Source: Macrothele yani
Lineage: Eukaryota > Arthropoda > Arachnida > Araneae > Macrothelidae
Assembly: GCA_039090855.1 (NCBI GenBank)
Contig: CM077034.1
Coordinates: 229,302,505 to 229,366,504, forward strand
Reading direction: 5' to 3'
Length of the DNA: 64,000 nucleotides
This document shows positions 11,530 through 21,592 of this stretch, in pieces (position 1 is the stretch's first letter; the number at the start of each line of letters is the position of its first letter). The notes beneath the pieces were generated by a model, which worked only from the letters and a program-made list of their open reading frames with translations, was not told the DNA's origin and did no database searches. A program made the translations under genes and the position numbers.

Positions 11530-11905
11530 GGAACTTGGGGGGATTAAGCCCCCCTTGGGTGTGCCATTGGTTTGTAGAACAGTATGGGATCTCTCATCTA
11601 GCAGACTTAGGGTTTTCTTGATAGAGGGTGTTTTGCAGTACCGTATTGAATCTTTTATTCAGAACTCTTGGGATTCTTTGGGTAAAGGGTGTTTTGTAGC
11701 ACAGCACTGTATCTTTCATCTGGAATCCTTGGGGGTTGGGTTTTAATGCATAAAGGGCATTTTGTAGTATATAGTATGGGATCTTTTATTCAGAACTCTT
11801 GGGATTTTCTGGACAAAGGGTGTTGTGTAGTACGGCACAGGATTTTTTACCCAAAACCCTTAGGACCTGTGTTTTTCTGGATAAAGAAGCCAGTGTTTAG
11901 ACGAC
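11530..11905. repeat. 129-bp array (right part, diverged)
   Basis: The same vocabulary as 7400-8290 (GGTTTGTAG, CAGTATGGGATC, TTTTATTCAGAACTC, GATAAAGG) but more diverged. The simplest reading is one original array later split by the SINE, transposon B and the two RTE copies. Confidence 0.7.
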
Positions 11906-11912
11906 TGCCGCA

Positions 11913-12010
11913 GTGACACAGATTTCAGCCAGTTATCATCAACACTGATGGGGTATGTAGGAATAGATTTTCCACTCTTACTATTATGTGCATTGTAGTG
12001 TTCTCCCTAG
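11913..12010. repeat. Direct repeat shared with 13834-13930
   Basis: Both stretches read CAGCCAGTT-TCATCAACACT, then GTATGT-GGAATA and CTATTATGT with about 80% identity. They flank the mariner-like element at 12.1-13.5 kb and its neighbouring SINE. Either an older local duplication or two copies of an unnamed dispersed repeat. Confidence 0.6.
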
Positions 12011-12128
12011 TTGTTGTTTTTTTTTTTTTTTTTTTACAACCAAGCAGCAAGAAATTTTAGCTGGGTGGTTCTTTTAACGACCGTTACTTTAATCGAATAA
12101 AAGAAATGTTTCGCTTAACCTTATTATA

Positions 12129-13484
12129 TAGGGTGATCCATTTAAACCAGTACCCTGAAAAAAACTTACATTTTTGGAAGGGATCGTGCAAGTAACTTCT
12201 TTTTTTTTTCAATAGAAGATGCAACTCCTGGAGAATGAAGACCGCCACCATGAAGAAAATTGTTAACCGTAACTGTAACTCAGCTCGTAATTTGTTTGTT
12301 GTTGCGTTGTCACTCACTTGCGTGCATTCGGAAACATGCAGTATTTTGTTCCAGAGCGTGTTTTTTTAGTGAAATCGTATTGGGTAACCAATTCTGTCAT
12401 CCAAACGCAACGAGCATTTCGAAGAGAGTTTGGAGTTTGAAAAGTGCCAAGCAAGTCAACAATTCTGTCGATGACAAAAAAACTGGAGCAAACCGGTTCT
12501 CTTCTCAGCGCTAACGGTAGACATCACCCTCCGATGCCCCAAACGCGTGTGGACGATGTTCGGCAACGTTTACTTCAATCTCCGACGAAATTGTTGTGCA
12601 GATTAAGCCAACAGACAGGATATTCATACAGAACTTGTCAAAGAGCAGCAAAAAAAAAGCGAATATTCGAGCATTTAAAGTGCACGTAATCCATCAGCTG
12701 CAGGAACCGGACAAGGGAAAGAGAGTAAGTTACTGCAAATGGTTTCAAAATTTTCTTTATTTGCGATCTGATATTCTCTCCATCACATGGTTTACGGATG
12801 AAGCCTGGTTTCATCTGTCAGGCTACGTCAATTCGCAAAACAGCAGATACTCGGCTGCCGAAAACCCACACGTTATGTGTGAAACACCGATGCATTCACA
12901 AAAGGTTGGTGTATGGTGTGCGGTTTCGTCTACGAAAATTATTGGCCCCATTTTTTTCTCTGAGACTGTCAACAGTAACGTTTATTGCCGCATATTCAAT
13001 GAATTTGTGGAACAACTTGATGACATTGAATTGACAGAGGGCTACTTTCAGCAGGATGGCGCTACGTGTCACACATCGAAAGTCTCAACGGAACTCATAA
13101 CCAGCTTCTTTGATGACAGATTAATTTCATAAAACATATGGCCACCCCAATCTCCAGACTTAACTTCCCCTGACTTTTTTTATGGGGCTACTTAAACGAT
13201 AGAGTTTACAAAACCCATCCAAAAACATTGGATGCATTGCGTGAAACAATCGTGACTGAAATTGGCAATGTTACTGCTCGTACTCTACACGAGACATCAC
13301 TGGATATGGTGCTGTGTGTTCAACTGTGTTTACAAGAAAATGGAGGACAATTCCAACATTTGCTTTGATAAAATGATCCTCCAATACCACATGTATATAT
13401 TCTCAACTTACTGTACGATTTTATTGTTATTTATTAAAAAGTTATAAGTAAATCATGTGGTACTGGTTTAAATGGATCACCCTG
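12129..13484 (+). mobile_element. Mariner/Tc1-superfamily transposon C
   Basis: Terminal inverted repeats AGGGTGATCCATTTAAACCA at both ends (from 12130 and back from about 13483), next to TA duplications at 12127 and 13485. About 1.36 kb long, with one degraded transposase. Confidence 0.9.
12336..13367 (+). pseudogene. Mariner-like transposase C with stop and frameshifts
   Basis: It starts MQYFVPERVFLVKSYWVTNS. An in-frame TGA follows REFGV near 12437. The N-terminal DNA-binding part continues as VPSKSTILSMTKKLEQTGS. A frameshift in the A-run near 12651 moves to FKVHVIHQLQEPDKGKRVSY. The catalytic core shows WFTDEAWFHLSGYV (first Asp), VGVWCAVS, YFQQDGATCHT (second Asp), a stop after DDRLIS, then WPPQSPDLTSPDFFYG, where the third acidic residue is Asp. 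The end NGGQFQHLL is typical of this family. At least three lesions, so inactive. Confidence 0.88.
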
Positions 13485-13611
13485 TACTTATTAAACATCT
13501 TTAGTGGCATGGTAGGCATTAATGTAACATAACATGATAAACAAAGAAAATTATTGTACAAAAATGATTTAGAAAATTCGAGTATTTACTAACAAATCAT
13601 ATTCGACACAG

Positions 13612-13832
13612 ATTTTTTTTTCGATTTAGATTGAAAGTTTAACGACCACTGTGAGCAACTCAATAGGCTATAAAGCAGTTGCTTGTCCCTAATTAAGGGC
13701 CACTGGTTCCAGGGAGGGGAGAGAACCAGTGCCATGAGGCAAACACAACATCCATGCCTCACAAGATTCGAACCTGGACCCTTCTCGGACAATTGGTTAT
13801 AAGTCAGTGCTCAGACCACTGAAGCTTGAGGT
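13612..13832 (-). repeat. tRNA-derived SINE, old copy
   Basis: A full-length but diverged minus-strand copy: tail GTTTAACGACCACTGTGAGC reversed at the left, body with AACCAGTGCCATGAGGC, tRNA-like head at the right. Box B survives as GATTCGAACC. More mutations than the other copies. Confidence 0.8.
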
Positions 13833-13930
13833 GACAGGTCTCAGCCAGTTTTCATCAACACTAATGGTGTATGTGGGAATAATCTTTCCATTCTCACTAT
13901 TATGTCCATCGTGAAAACATTCATTAAAGG

Positions 13931-14997
13931 AAATATAGCTGGGCAGCACACAAAATTAACTGGGTGGGCCACCAACTAAAATGACTCTATTCATACAAGA
14001 TAGGCCAAGGTGAGGAAAGAGAAATATGTATGTCTGACAGCACTGCCTCTTCCTTTTTCCTGGATGCAGTGGCTTCAAATGAGGGGTAGATGACCACTTA
14101 CAGCCCTTGCAGGTGTTCATGGTGGGTTTTTTTTAAATCTCAAAACAAAACAAGAAAAAAAAAAAAGGCAGTCTGGGCAGTTTTGATTAGATTGCAAAAT
14201 CCAGTGCAAGAACCTTGAGCAGAGATCCGAAGAATCTTGTCATTATTTAATTTCTCAATTCAAAATTTGTAACATATGTTTCAGGATATGACCCCATAAT
14301 TTTATAAAGCATACCAGACAAGTTATATATCCCTCCTAATAACACATGTAGCAGGGCCGCAAATCTCTTAAGCCTCGTGTTTCAGCGATTTGAGGAAAAA
14401 CTTCCCAATTTCCTTTTTAAACTGTACCTTATTTCTCATCGAACATCATAATAATTTTGAGGGTTTCCTAATTTCAGCTCGGAAATGCATCTGTGACCAT
14501 ATTGTTGTTGAATGTTGATTATTCTTTGCAGGGTATTGTGTATTTTTTCTTCAAAGTGCATAATGCAGTTTACAGTAACATTCGCATAATTATCAAACAT
14601 GCTGTCTGTTCAACAATTATAGTAAAGCTTATTAATTTAAATATGCAATACAATATCCTCATGAAATGTATCTGTCAAAAATGAGATGGCCTACAAGAGA
14701 AATATGTTTCAAATTCCTCAAATCTAATATCGAAAATTAAAATTCGGCTTTAGGTAACTTACTAATTTGCTTGTCTCTCAGAACAGCACCCATGTCGAAA
14801 ACTTTAGATATGGTTACTTAAAACAACATCAACAAACCACATACGTGTAACAAGCCGACGACACCGTGACTTAGTAATTAGTGATTGACGATGGTTATCG
14901 AACTATCGATATAGCCGATAATTTACGTGCATCGTTCTTTTTTTATTGAATGGAGCAGAAACAATTCTAAATCGATATATACTAGAAAAATGATAAC
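13931..14997. other. Unassigned AT-rich sequence
   Basis: No reliable ORF, terminal repeats or tandem structure recognised. The 63-codon ORF at 14493-14684 is low complexity. Confidence 0.4.
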
Positions 14998-15272
14998 TGC
15001 AAGGAGGTTTTATTACTGGAGACACCACTGACTCTGCCGCCATAGGTCACAGCTAAACTGTGTGTGACGTCACAAGCAGGCAAAAATGAACTAAATTATA
15101 TCGCTGATGAAACAGTAAGCTTCTGTATCATTGATAATACGCTTAGAAGCTTTTGTTCCATTCGTATGCGATTGCCTGCTCATGACGTCATTTGCAGCAC
15201 AGATGGTGACTTATGGCGGCCAATGCTGTGTGGATAGGAGTGGTCTCCAGTAATATAATCTCCTTGCCGTAA
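14998..15272. mobile_element. MITE-like element with about 28-bp inverted ends and paired TGACGTCA palindromes
   Basis: The left end GCAAGGAGGTTTTATTACTG is mirrored at the right by the complement of GGCAAGGAGATTATATTACT. Inside, both arms carry GCCGCCATA-GTCAC and a TGACGTCA palindrome (15065-15072 and 15183-15190) next to GAGCAGGCAA-like sequence, so similarity extends about 100 bp inward. No ORF. The target duplication is unclear. Probably a non-autonomous DNA transposon of unknown family. Confidence 0.7.
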
Positions 15273-15511
15273 TTTAATATGGTTCCTAAGACAGGTGATT
15301 TAACTGCGTATGACCATCGTGCTGGAAAAAAGGTCCCTTAATGTAAGTAAACAAATCGAAGAAGATATTTGTTACAGGAGGTTAGAACAAGGTAAGTAAC
15401 TGAAATCTTTGCCTTTTCTATTTCTTGACCTACTTTGAAATCAGTGTAACCTGCCTTATTTCTTTTGTCGGTTGTTGTTTTTAGTTAGTCGGGGTTTTCG
15501 ATTCCCGTGAC

Positions 15512-15824
15512 ATGGGAAGAAAATGTTTCGTTCCGAATTGCTGTTCTGATTACGCTAGTAGTGAAGAACATGCTTCTTTACTTAAATCACTTAAAAATGA
15601 AATAAATGCTTGCTAAATGGCAGAAAGCAATCCCTCAAGCCGATCGGAAACTCAGCACTAACGATTTTGTTTGTGAGAAACCGTTCCTCTACCATGATGT
15701 AATTAGACGCAGGAGTGAGACATTCAATGGCCAAGTTTTATATGATGTGCCTTTTCGTGTCAGACTTAACTCCACTGTTATTCCTGTAACATTTCCTGAA
15801 CCTACCTTTCAAATATGGCAGTAA
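15512..15824 (+). pseudogene. THAP-domain exon, frameshifted
   Basis: THAP domains are C2CH zinc-binding DNA-binding modules found in host factors and in P-element-type transposases. The reading MGRKCFVPNCCSDY supplies the first Cys pair. It runs to LKNEI, where one extra A in AATAAATG breaks the frame. The next frame continues MLAKWQKAIPQADRKLS and FVCEKPF, where the family has VC-HF. Upstream, a good donor-like AAG/GTAAGT sits at 15390 and an acceptor-like TTGTTTTTAG at 15475-15484, so this may be the second exon of a spliced gene. The His of the zinc site appears lost (KPF for KHF). Either a decaying gene or one with an assembly indel. Confidence 0.6.
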
Positions 15825-16035
15825 AGTCATTGCTTGGTAAATGTGTAGTTTAGCGTCCTAAATTAGTTCGTTGGATTTCGAAAAAGTGGGACATAAATAG
15901 GATTGGGAACCTCAACGAACTATAGGTGGCGCTGCTCAAACGTAAACAAACTTCTCTAGTACGGGTAACGTCGCACGTGTTTCCATAAAGTCGAATGTTA
16001 GAATGGCTGGTTTGTCGCTTTCAATCCTTTAAATA

Positions 16036-16327
16036 ATGAAATTTGTGGACGCTTCTAAAAATTCAAGATGCATTAAAGAAGGGGAAGTGATTGTTAATGT
16101 AGGCCATATAATTTCTTGTGGAATTAAGAAGGAAGGTGGAAGAGAAATTCTCATAGTTTCGCACTGCATTCAGTCCACGACAATAACGTCGTCGCTTCAC
16201 TCCATCAACGGTGTTTTAGAAACAAGTAACAGTGAAATTTCTATAAAGTCATTTGAGTGCTCTTGTAAAGCGGGCAGAAGTGGAACGTGTAAGCACTGTG
16301 TAGCAGTAATATGCTTTACTGTAACAG
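16036..16327 (+). CDS. SWIM zinc-finger exon (partial gene)
   Basis: The ORF starts MKFVDASKNSRCIKEGEV and ends in a compact zinc-binding block FECSCKAGRSGTCKHC. This fits the SWIM pattern CxC-xn-CxH, found in arthropod proteins of unknown role and in MULE or YqaJ-associated proteins. An acceptable donor (CAG/GTAATTTT) follows at about 16327; past it the frame reads low-complexity aromatic residues, so the real exon probably ends there. It lies 200 bp downstream of the THAP exon on the same strand and could be part of the same transcription unit. Role unknown; it may be host or transposon derived. Confidence 0.5.
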
Positions 16328-16365
16328 GTAATTTTTATTTTTACATTTTCAGGCAAGTGATATAG

Positions 16366-17035
16366 TAATACCGATAGGGGTGTTCTAATCCGAAGCTGTC
16401 ATTTCGTTTCACTTGACGTTTCCCAGGACCCATTTTCAATACTGTCAACAATAACATTTGTAATTTTTGAACATTCTGTTCCTAAAAGTGTTTGTGAATT
16501 GGTAATTGTTGATCATCATTGGGTTCTGCGTTTTTGAACCGATGACTGTTGACAGAACATTGCAAATCTTGTTCCATAACGAAGTTTAAATTTATATGGA
16601 TAACAGCAATTATTTGTTTTCAAGATTATGTAGAAATGCGGATTTTTTAATTACTACTATGCAATAAAAACATGCTGCCTTGTTTATTATTCAATCAAAG
16701 GCGTTACTAGGTTAGTAGCATTTCACTGGAAGGATTTCAAACGCAGGGCACAAACGTTTATACTAACTTGTGAAAAACATAGCCGAAACCTTGGGAACGA
16801 CTTTGCGGGACACAACAATATGATTTGTTCTTCTTCACGGAATTCTCCATTATACAACTCTCTAATTCCAGAATGAATGCAAAAATACACCAAACTGCGA
16901 CAACTGAACGTAATAAGCAATCTACCAACAGCCAAGCATTGAGCCAAAAAACATTACCCGTACTACAGTACTTCTTCCTTTTGCCGCTAGAGGAGAGCGG
17001 ACCGCTGAGATTGCGAATTTCAAAAAAGTGAGATG
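16366..17035. other. Unassigned sequence
   Basis: No clear downstream exon of the SWIM gene was found. A weak inverted pair (ACTGTCAACA at 16440, TGTTGACAG at 16548) is present. Confidence 0.35.
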
Positions 17036-17040
17036 TACAA

Positions 17041-17195
17041 ATTTTAAAGTATGCAATTTCATGGCAAATGGTGAAAAAATTTCATCTTAGTGCATTTTAA
17101 AGATTTTTACCATAACATTTAGTAAATATTTCGGTAAAAATCTTTAAAATGCATCATAATGATTAAATTTTTTCACCATTTGCTTACTTTAAAAT
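17041..17195. repeat. Foldback (palindromic) element
   Basis: Two arms of about 65-70 bp are near-perfect complements: AAATGGTGAAAAAATTT and TGCATTTTAAAGATTTTTAC on the left, mirrored on the right, around a roughly 20-base loop at 17113-17132. It would form a long hairpin. Probably a small foldback MITE. Confidence 0.85.
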
Positions 17196-17529
17196 CTGTA
17201 TTTACGTGCAAGTACGACGCTGTGAACAGAAGCTACGGCACGTCTAACACAACGCCGCTGCAACGATACATTCTCAACACACACCATCACCTATAAAGGC
17301 ATACAGGGTAAGCTAGAAGCATATCTGCTGTATAAATACACAACAACTACATTAAAGCGAAAAGGTAATGTAAATTTACGTGTCCTATATTTATCTAAAA
17401 AAGTTTAAAATAAGTGATTAAAAATGTTACTCGATCATAATTATAACGCTGGTACCTTTCTGCAACTGCATATTAAATTACATCTGTAACACTGTTTATA
17501 TATAACGGAAGGCTACTTTGTCCTATATA

Positions 17530-18942
17530 TACACTGCTGGCCATCCAAAATGCAACACCAAGAAGGACACGAGATAGCAAAGCCAGATTTATTGGACACA
17601 TAACAACAGATACAAAGATGAAACGATTGAGCTTACAAGCCCGTGCGACTTGCGGAACACGCAGACATCAATAGTTCGTGTGACCCCCATGGATGGCAAT
17701 AACGGCCGCTACACGCCACGGCATCGAACGAAAGAGGCTTTGGATGTGGGCTTGGGGTATGTCGGTCGAGGCTGCTTCCACACGTTGCCACAGTTCATCA
17801 GGCGTAGCCGCGGGTGGTGCTTGCCGGGCCACTCGGTTGCCGATCAGCGACCAGACGTATTCGATGGGCGACATATCGAAAGAACAGGCTGGCCACTGCA
17901 GCAGTGACACCTGGTGGACCATGAAGAATTGTTGCACGATGCGTGACTCGTGCGGGCGCGCATTGTCCTGTTGAAACGTGGCCGCTGACAGGTCCTGCAG
18001 GTAAGGGAGGACTACAGGCTCCAAAACATCGGAGATGTAACGGTGGCTGTTGAGTGTACCGGCGATGCGTACCAGAGGGGTGTGGGAGTCATATCCAATT
18101 GCGCCCCAAACCAAAACGCCAAGCGACGGGCCGTTATGGCGGTGCATGATGCTGGCGTCATAAAGCTTCTCGCCGTGGTGCCGCCACACGCGGATCCAAC
18201 CATCGTGGTGTTGCAGGCAGAAGCGGGATTCGTCGGAGAAGACAATGTCGTGCCATTCCGTAGTCCAGGGGCGGCGTTCAATGGCCCACTGCCGCCGCAC
18301 TCGCCGGTGGTGTAACGTCAGTGGTAATCGGAGCAATGGGCGCCGTGCGACAAGTCCCTGGCTCCTGCAGACGACGTCGAACGGTACGTGCTGACACAGG
18401 TTGTTGCGTAACACACCGTAATTCCTGCGCTAACGCTCGTGCTGTGGCGTTTCGAGCCGTCAATGCCCGCCGCACAACATACCGATCGTCTCGTTCGGTG
18501 GTGTGCCGCGGCTGCGGCAATCGCTCACGTCGTTCCGTCCGTCGCTCCTGCACCCACTGAATCCATACTCGCCTCACTGTGACTGAATGTCGTCCCACAC
18601 GGGCGCCGATGTCTCGTTACGATAAACCGCTGTCGCGATAACCACTATTGGTCCTCTGTCAAACTCCGAAACGTGCTGGAGTGACTGCCGTATTCTGCAA
18701 CGTGCCATCAGGAAGCTTTCCATGTAAAATTCCGGCAGCACAACACATTTACACTACTTACACCCCGCCTTCTGTGCACCCTTCTTATAGTGCTTCTCGG
18801 TGGCGTGCCGGGCGCATATGATTTGCGTATACCCTGCAATGCTAATCGTTTGCATGTTCCCTCGCGGGTGACGCATGCTGCGAATTTCAGGCCAATCGGA
18901 TGTTTGCTTCTTGGTGTTGCATTTAGGGTGGCCAGCAGTGTA
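17530..18942 (-). mobile_element. Tc1-like DNA transposon D
   Basis: Inverted ends CACTGCTGGCCA-CC-AAATGCAACACCAAGAAG match (left from 17532, right ending 18940) and TA flanks both sides. About 1.41 kb with a minus-strand transposase. Confidence 0.92.
17668..18708 (-). pseudogene. Tc1-like transposase D (Tcb2-like), DDE triad readable, N-terminal frameshifts
   Basis: The N-terminus MARCRIRQSLQHVSEFDRG is followed by a frameshift within the first helix-turn-helix. A second frame reads VGRHSVTVRRVWIQWVQE, and a second shift occurs near 18390. The last 200-odd codons are open and show FSDESRFCLQHHDGW (first Asp), TFQQDNARPHESR (second Asp) and DMSPIEYVWSL (Glu), with the normal end MPWRVAAVIAIHGG. 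All three catalytic residues are therefore present, unlike several other Tc1 copies here. DNA binding is disrupted. It is among the better-preserved transposase cores in the window. Confidence 0.9.
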
Positions 18943-19380
18943 TATATATACAGGGTGTTACCCAAAGTCGCGGCTCACTTCAATAACTCGAGAAGGAATT
19001 GGAACAGAAAAACAGAGTCAACGGGTATTAATAAGGGATGATATCATCTATATAAGGGATATGTGAATGACCCCTCAGGCCTTCCTGATCAGGGGCTCGG
19101 CGGGCTTTCTCGTAAACAGAGCAAGTTAGAAAGAAAATTCCAATTACAAAGTTATACAGCGTTTTTACCTTAGTGTAAATATAGAGAAAAATTTCTAATA
19201 GGTCACCAGGTTCGGGCTGTGCCTTCTTGAGCTATTGCACATCTACAAGGAAAAGTTGTCTTCCCCGCAAATCTTGAAATGTTTCTGCCTTTTCCTGAGT
19301 TTCGTAAGAAAAGGCATCTCAGGGGATGATTTTTTCGTTGGCAAAACTAAGGGTTCGAGATCCCCCACACCCCCGACTTC

Positions 19381-19836
19381 TTTTTTTTTATTGGAGGTTT
19401 AACGACCACCGTGACCAACTCAATGGGCTATAAGCAGTCGCCCGTCCCTAATTTAGGGTCGCCGCCCCGGTGGCGCAGTGGTGTAAGGTGCTGGCCTCTG
19501 ATCATTCGTCCGTAAGGGGTCCGGGTTCGAATCCCGGTGAGGCATGGATGTTGTGTTTGTCTTACGGCACTGGCTCTCTCCCTTCCCTGGAACCAGTGAC
19601 CCTAAATTAGGGACGGGCGACTGCTTAAAGCCCATTGAGTTGCTCACGGTGGTCGTTAAACCTACAATTGAAGAAAAAAAATAATAATAATTTAGGGTCA
19701 CTGGTTCCAGGGAAGGGAGAGAGCCAGTGCCGTAAGACAAACACAACATCTATGCCTCACCGGGATTCGAACCCGGACCCCTTTCGGACGAATGATCAGA
19801 GGCCAACGCCTTAGACCACTGTGCCACCGGGGCGGC
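19381..19836 (-). repeat. tRNA-derived SINE split by another SINE
   Basis: Minus-strand copy with tail at 19381 and head ending at 19836, flanked by the target duplication CCCCGACTT. It is interrupted at 19461 by a plus-strand SINE. Confidence 0.92.
19461..19689 (+). repeat. tRNA-derived SINE inserted inside a SINE
   Basis: A full copy: head GCCGCCCCGGTGGCGCAGTG, box A-like GGCGCAGTGG, box B GGGTTCGAATCCC, a body with a small hairpin (CCCTAAATTAGGG) and the end GTTAAACCTACAAT plus an A-rich tail. The 12-bp duplication TAATTTAGGGTC flanks it at 19449 and 19688, proving retroposition into the older SINE. Confidence 0.95.
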
Positions 19837-20030
19837 CCCCCGACTTATCTCGCTTTTCACCAAGAAGCTGTAAAGTCACCTAAACTTTGCGCAAAATGCC
19901 GATGTGTAGTAAATTTAGGATTCAGTTTATGTATCTAGAACTTTAGAAGGAAATCTTAGAAATTGTGGTCCTAATGTATCCCTGAAATAAATCATTGCCT
20001 ATGGTAACCCCCTTCAGGAGCACAACAAAT

Positions 20031-20570
20031 AAAAAAATCAACAGATATTTAGTCTATCCAATGCCTAAAACTACAAACAGCTCCATGCCAGCTGCTTGCA
20101 GTTTTAAGCAATCATTTGGACTGTGTTGCCCTTATTACAGGGTCGTATAGAATTATTTTTCGGGGGTCCAACAAAAAGAAACGGAAGTTTTGAAATCTAC
20201 CAGAATAAAATAAAATTTAATGAAAAATACAAGAAAAATTTTTTGCACATTTTTCTAATGTAAGTTAAGGGGGCTAAAGGGGAATCACCGTGGCCCCCTA
20301 TTTAAATATCCCCTCTCTTCTTACATAGTCCATGTAGGCTGTAGGATTAACAGATGCAAAGACTCGTGTTACCGTCGTGTGCCGTAATTGGCATTTCTCG
20401 ACGTCTGACATCAGGAAATATGAGTTCTTCAATTCGAAATTTGTGAAATATAGCGCAGTTAAAATTTACCGTAGTAGACCATGCTCTTTTACTTAGCTTG
20501 TTGCATTATCAAGAAAAGCATTTGTACCGAAGTTGAATTATGCCTAGCTCTTACGATTATTCCTGTATCG
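20031..20570. other. Unassigned sequence
   Basis: No gene or repeat boundary recognised between dispersed repeat X and the Ginger-like element. Confidence 0.4.
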
Positions 20571-20792
20571 TGTATATGCTACCGCTAAAGTGCAGAAATC
20601 AGTTATTCTACAGATTATCTAGGTAATGTGCAGATTAACTTGTAACGTATACTCTAGATTCAGTTTCTTTTTGATTTTACTATCTCTTGTTATTTTATTT
20701 TCCTATGCAAATTATCTTCTCACTTAACGAGATGTTGTTTCTCCCACTGAATTATATGTGGCAACGAGTGTAAGTCATGACGTGTGGTATAC

Positions 20793-20804
20793 AGTATATA
20801 TAGG
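20793..20804 (+). promoter_or_regulatory. TATA box of the LTR promoter
   Basis: AGTATATATAGG lies about 20-25 bases before AGAGAGCTTCG (20820), the point where the second, shorter LTR copy begins. This spacing supports 20820 as the start of the R region. Confidence 0.65.
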
Positions 20805-20881
20805 CGCGCTCAAGATACCAGAGAGCTTCGTTTTATATGTGATAGGTTCTTCCTGATTATTGATATGCGATTTACCTACGG

Positions 20882-21096
20882 TTTTTTTTATTGGAGGTTT
20901 AACGACCACCGTGAGCAACTCAATGGGCTATAGCAGTCGCCCGTCCCTAATTTAGGGTCACTGGTTCCAGGGAAGGGAGAGAACCAGTGCCGTTAGACAA
21001 ACACAACATCAATGCCTCACCGGGATTCGAACCCGGACCCCTTTCGGACGAATGATCAGAGGCCATCGCCTTAGACCACTTCGCCACCGGGGCGGC
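20882..21096 (-). repeat. tRNA-derived SINE inside the LTR
   Basis: Full minus-strand copy with the target duplication ATTTACCTAC at 20870 and 21098. The second LTR has the uninterrupted site (GATTTACCTACTTTTC at about 21650), so the SINE came later than the LTR duplication. Confidence 0.95.
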
Positions 21097-21574
21097 AATT
21101 TACCTACATTTCTACGATATTACGAAAGTTCGGGCTATCAGTAGTTGTGTTATTTTGGAGTGTGTATTTGAGTAATACAAGGAGCTCCCCAATAAAAGGT
21201 TAAAAGTGAGTACGTTTACTTAGTTCATTTTATTGTCAGACCTCTGTCTGGCCGTTAAGTCTATTTCATTGAGTGTTTGCGTTAAGTCCAGGGTATATTG
21301 TGTTTACCGCTCTAATAAGGAGCCTTCAAGGTACTAATGTACTAAAACCGAAGTTATATTACTGATATTCAAGATAATGAGGAACGCTGAGTAAAAAATA
21401 AATTCCATATTCTTGGAATTTATTGCACGTGCGTGTCTTACCTAAACAAACTCTAGCACTTTGAAGATTAAGCACACTTTAGCTACGTCAAGTAACCTCT
21501 CAATAACCCTAACATGACTTAACGTAAGCTTTTCTGCACTACACGTCCAGCCGGAGAATTCTATTCATTATAAT

Positions 21575-21592
21575 TGGCGCCCGAACAGGGAC
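21575..21592 (+). promoter_or_regulatory. Primer binding site for tRNA-Lys
   Basis: TGGCGCCCGAACAGGGAC is complementary to the 3' end of tRNA-Lys and is the classic lysine-type PBS. It sits two bases after the LTR end. Confidence 0.93.

Larger units (their letters stand above)
18950..20030 (+). repeat. Dispersed repeat X, copy 1
   Basis: It begins CAGGGTGTTACCCAAAGTCG directly right of transposon D and continues to about TTGCCTATGGTAACCCC near 20010. An inverted copy at 48490-49295 has the same order: GCGGCTCACTT, GAGTTATT, AACGGGTATTAATAAG, a block with AAAAGGCA, and AAACTTTGCGCAAAATGCCG. SINEs have inserted at 19381. No ORF. The ends suggest a non-autonomous DNA element, but I could not define TIRs. 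Confidence 0.75.

Noticed and set aside
15106..15130. Hammerhead ribozyme core (CTGATGAAAC)
   Set aside because: The conserved CTGATGA is directly followed by AAC without a stem II, and no cleavage-site partner is visible.
19381..19836. Functional tRNA genes in the SINE heads
   Set aside because: Heads have A and B boxes but a degenerate acceptor stem, and are always followed by the SINE body and A-rich tail.
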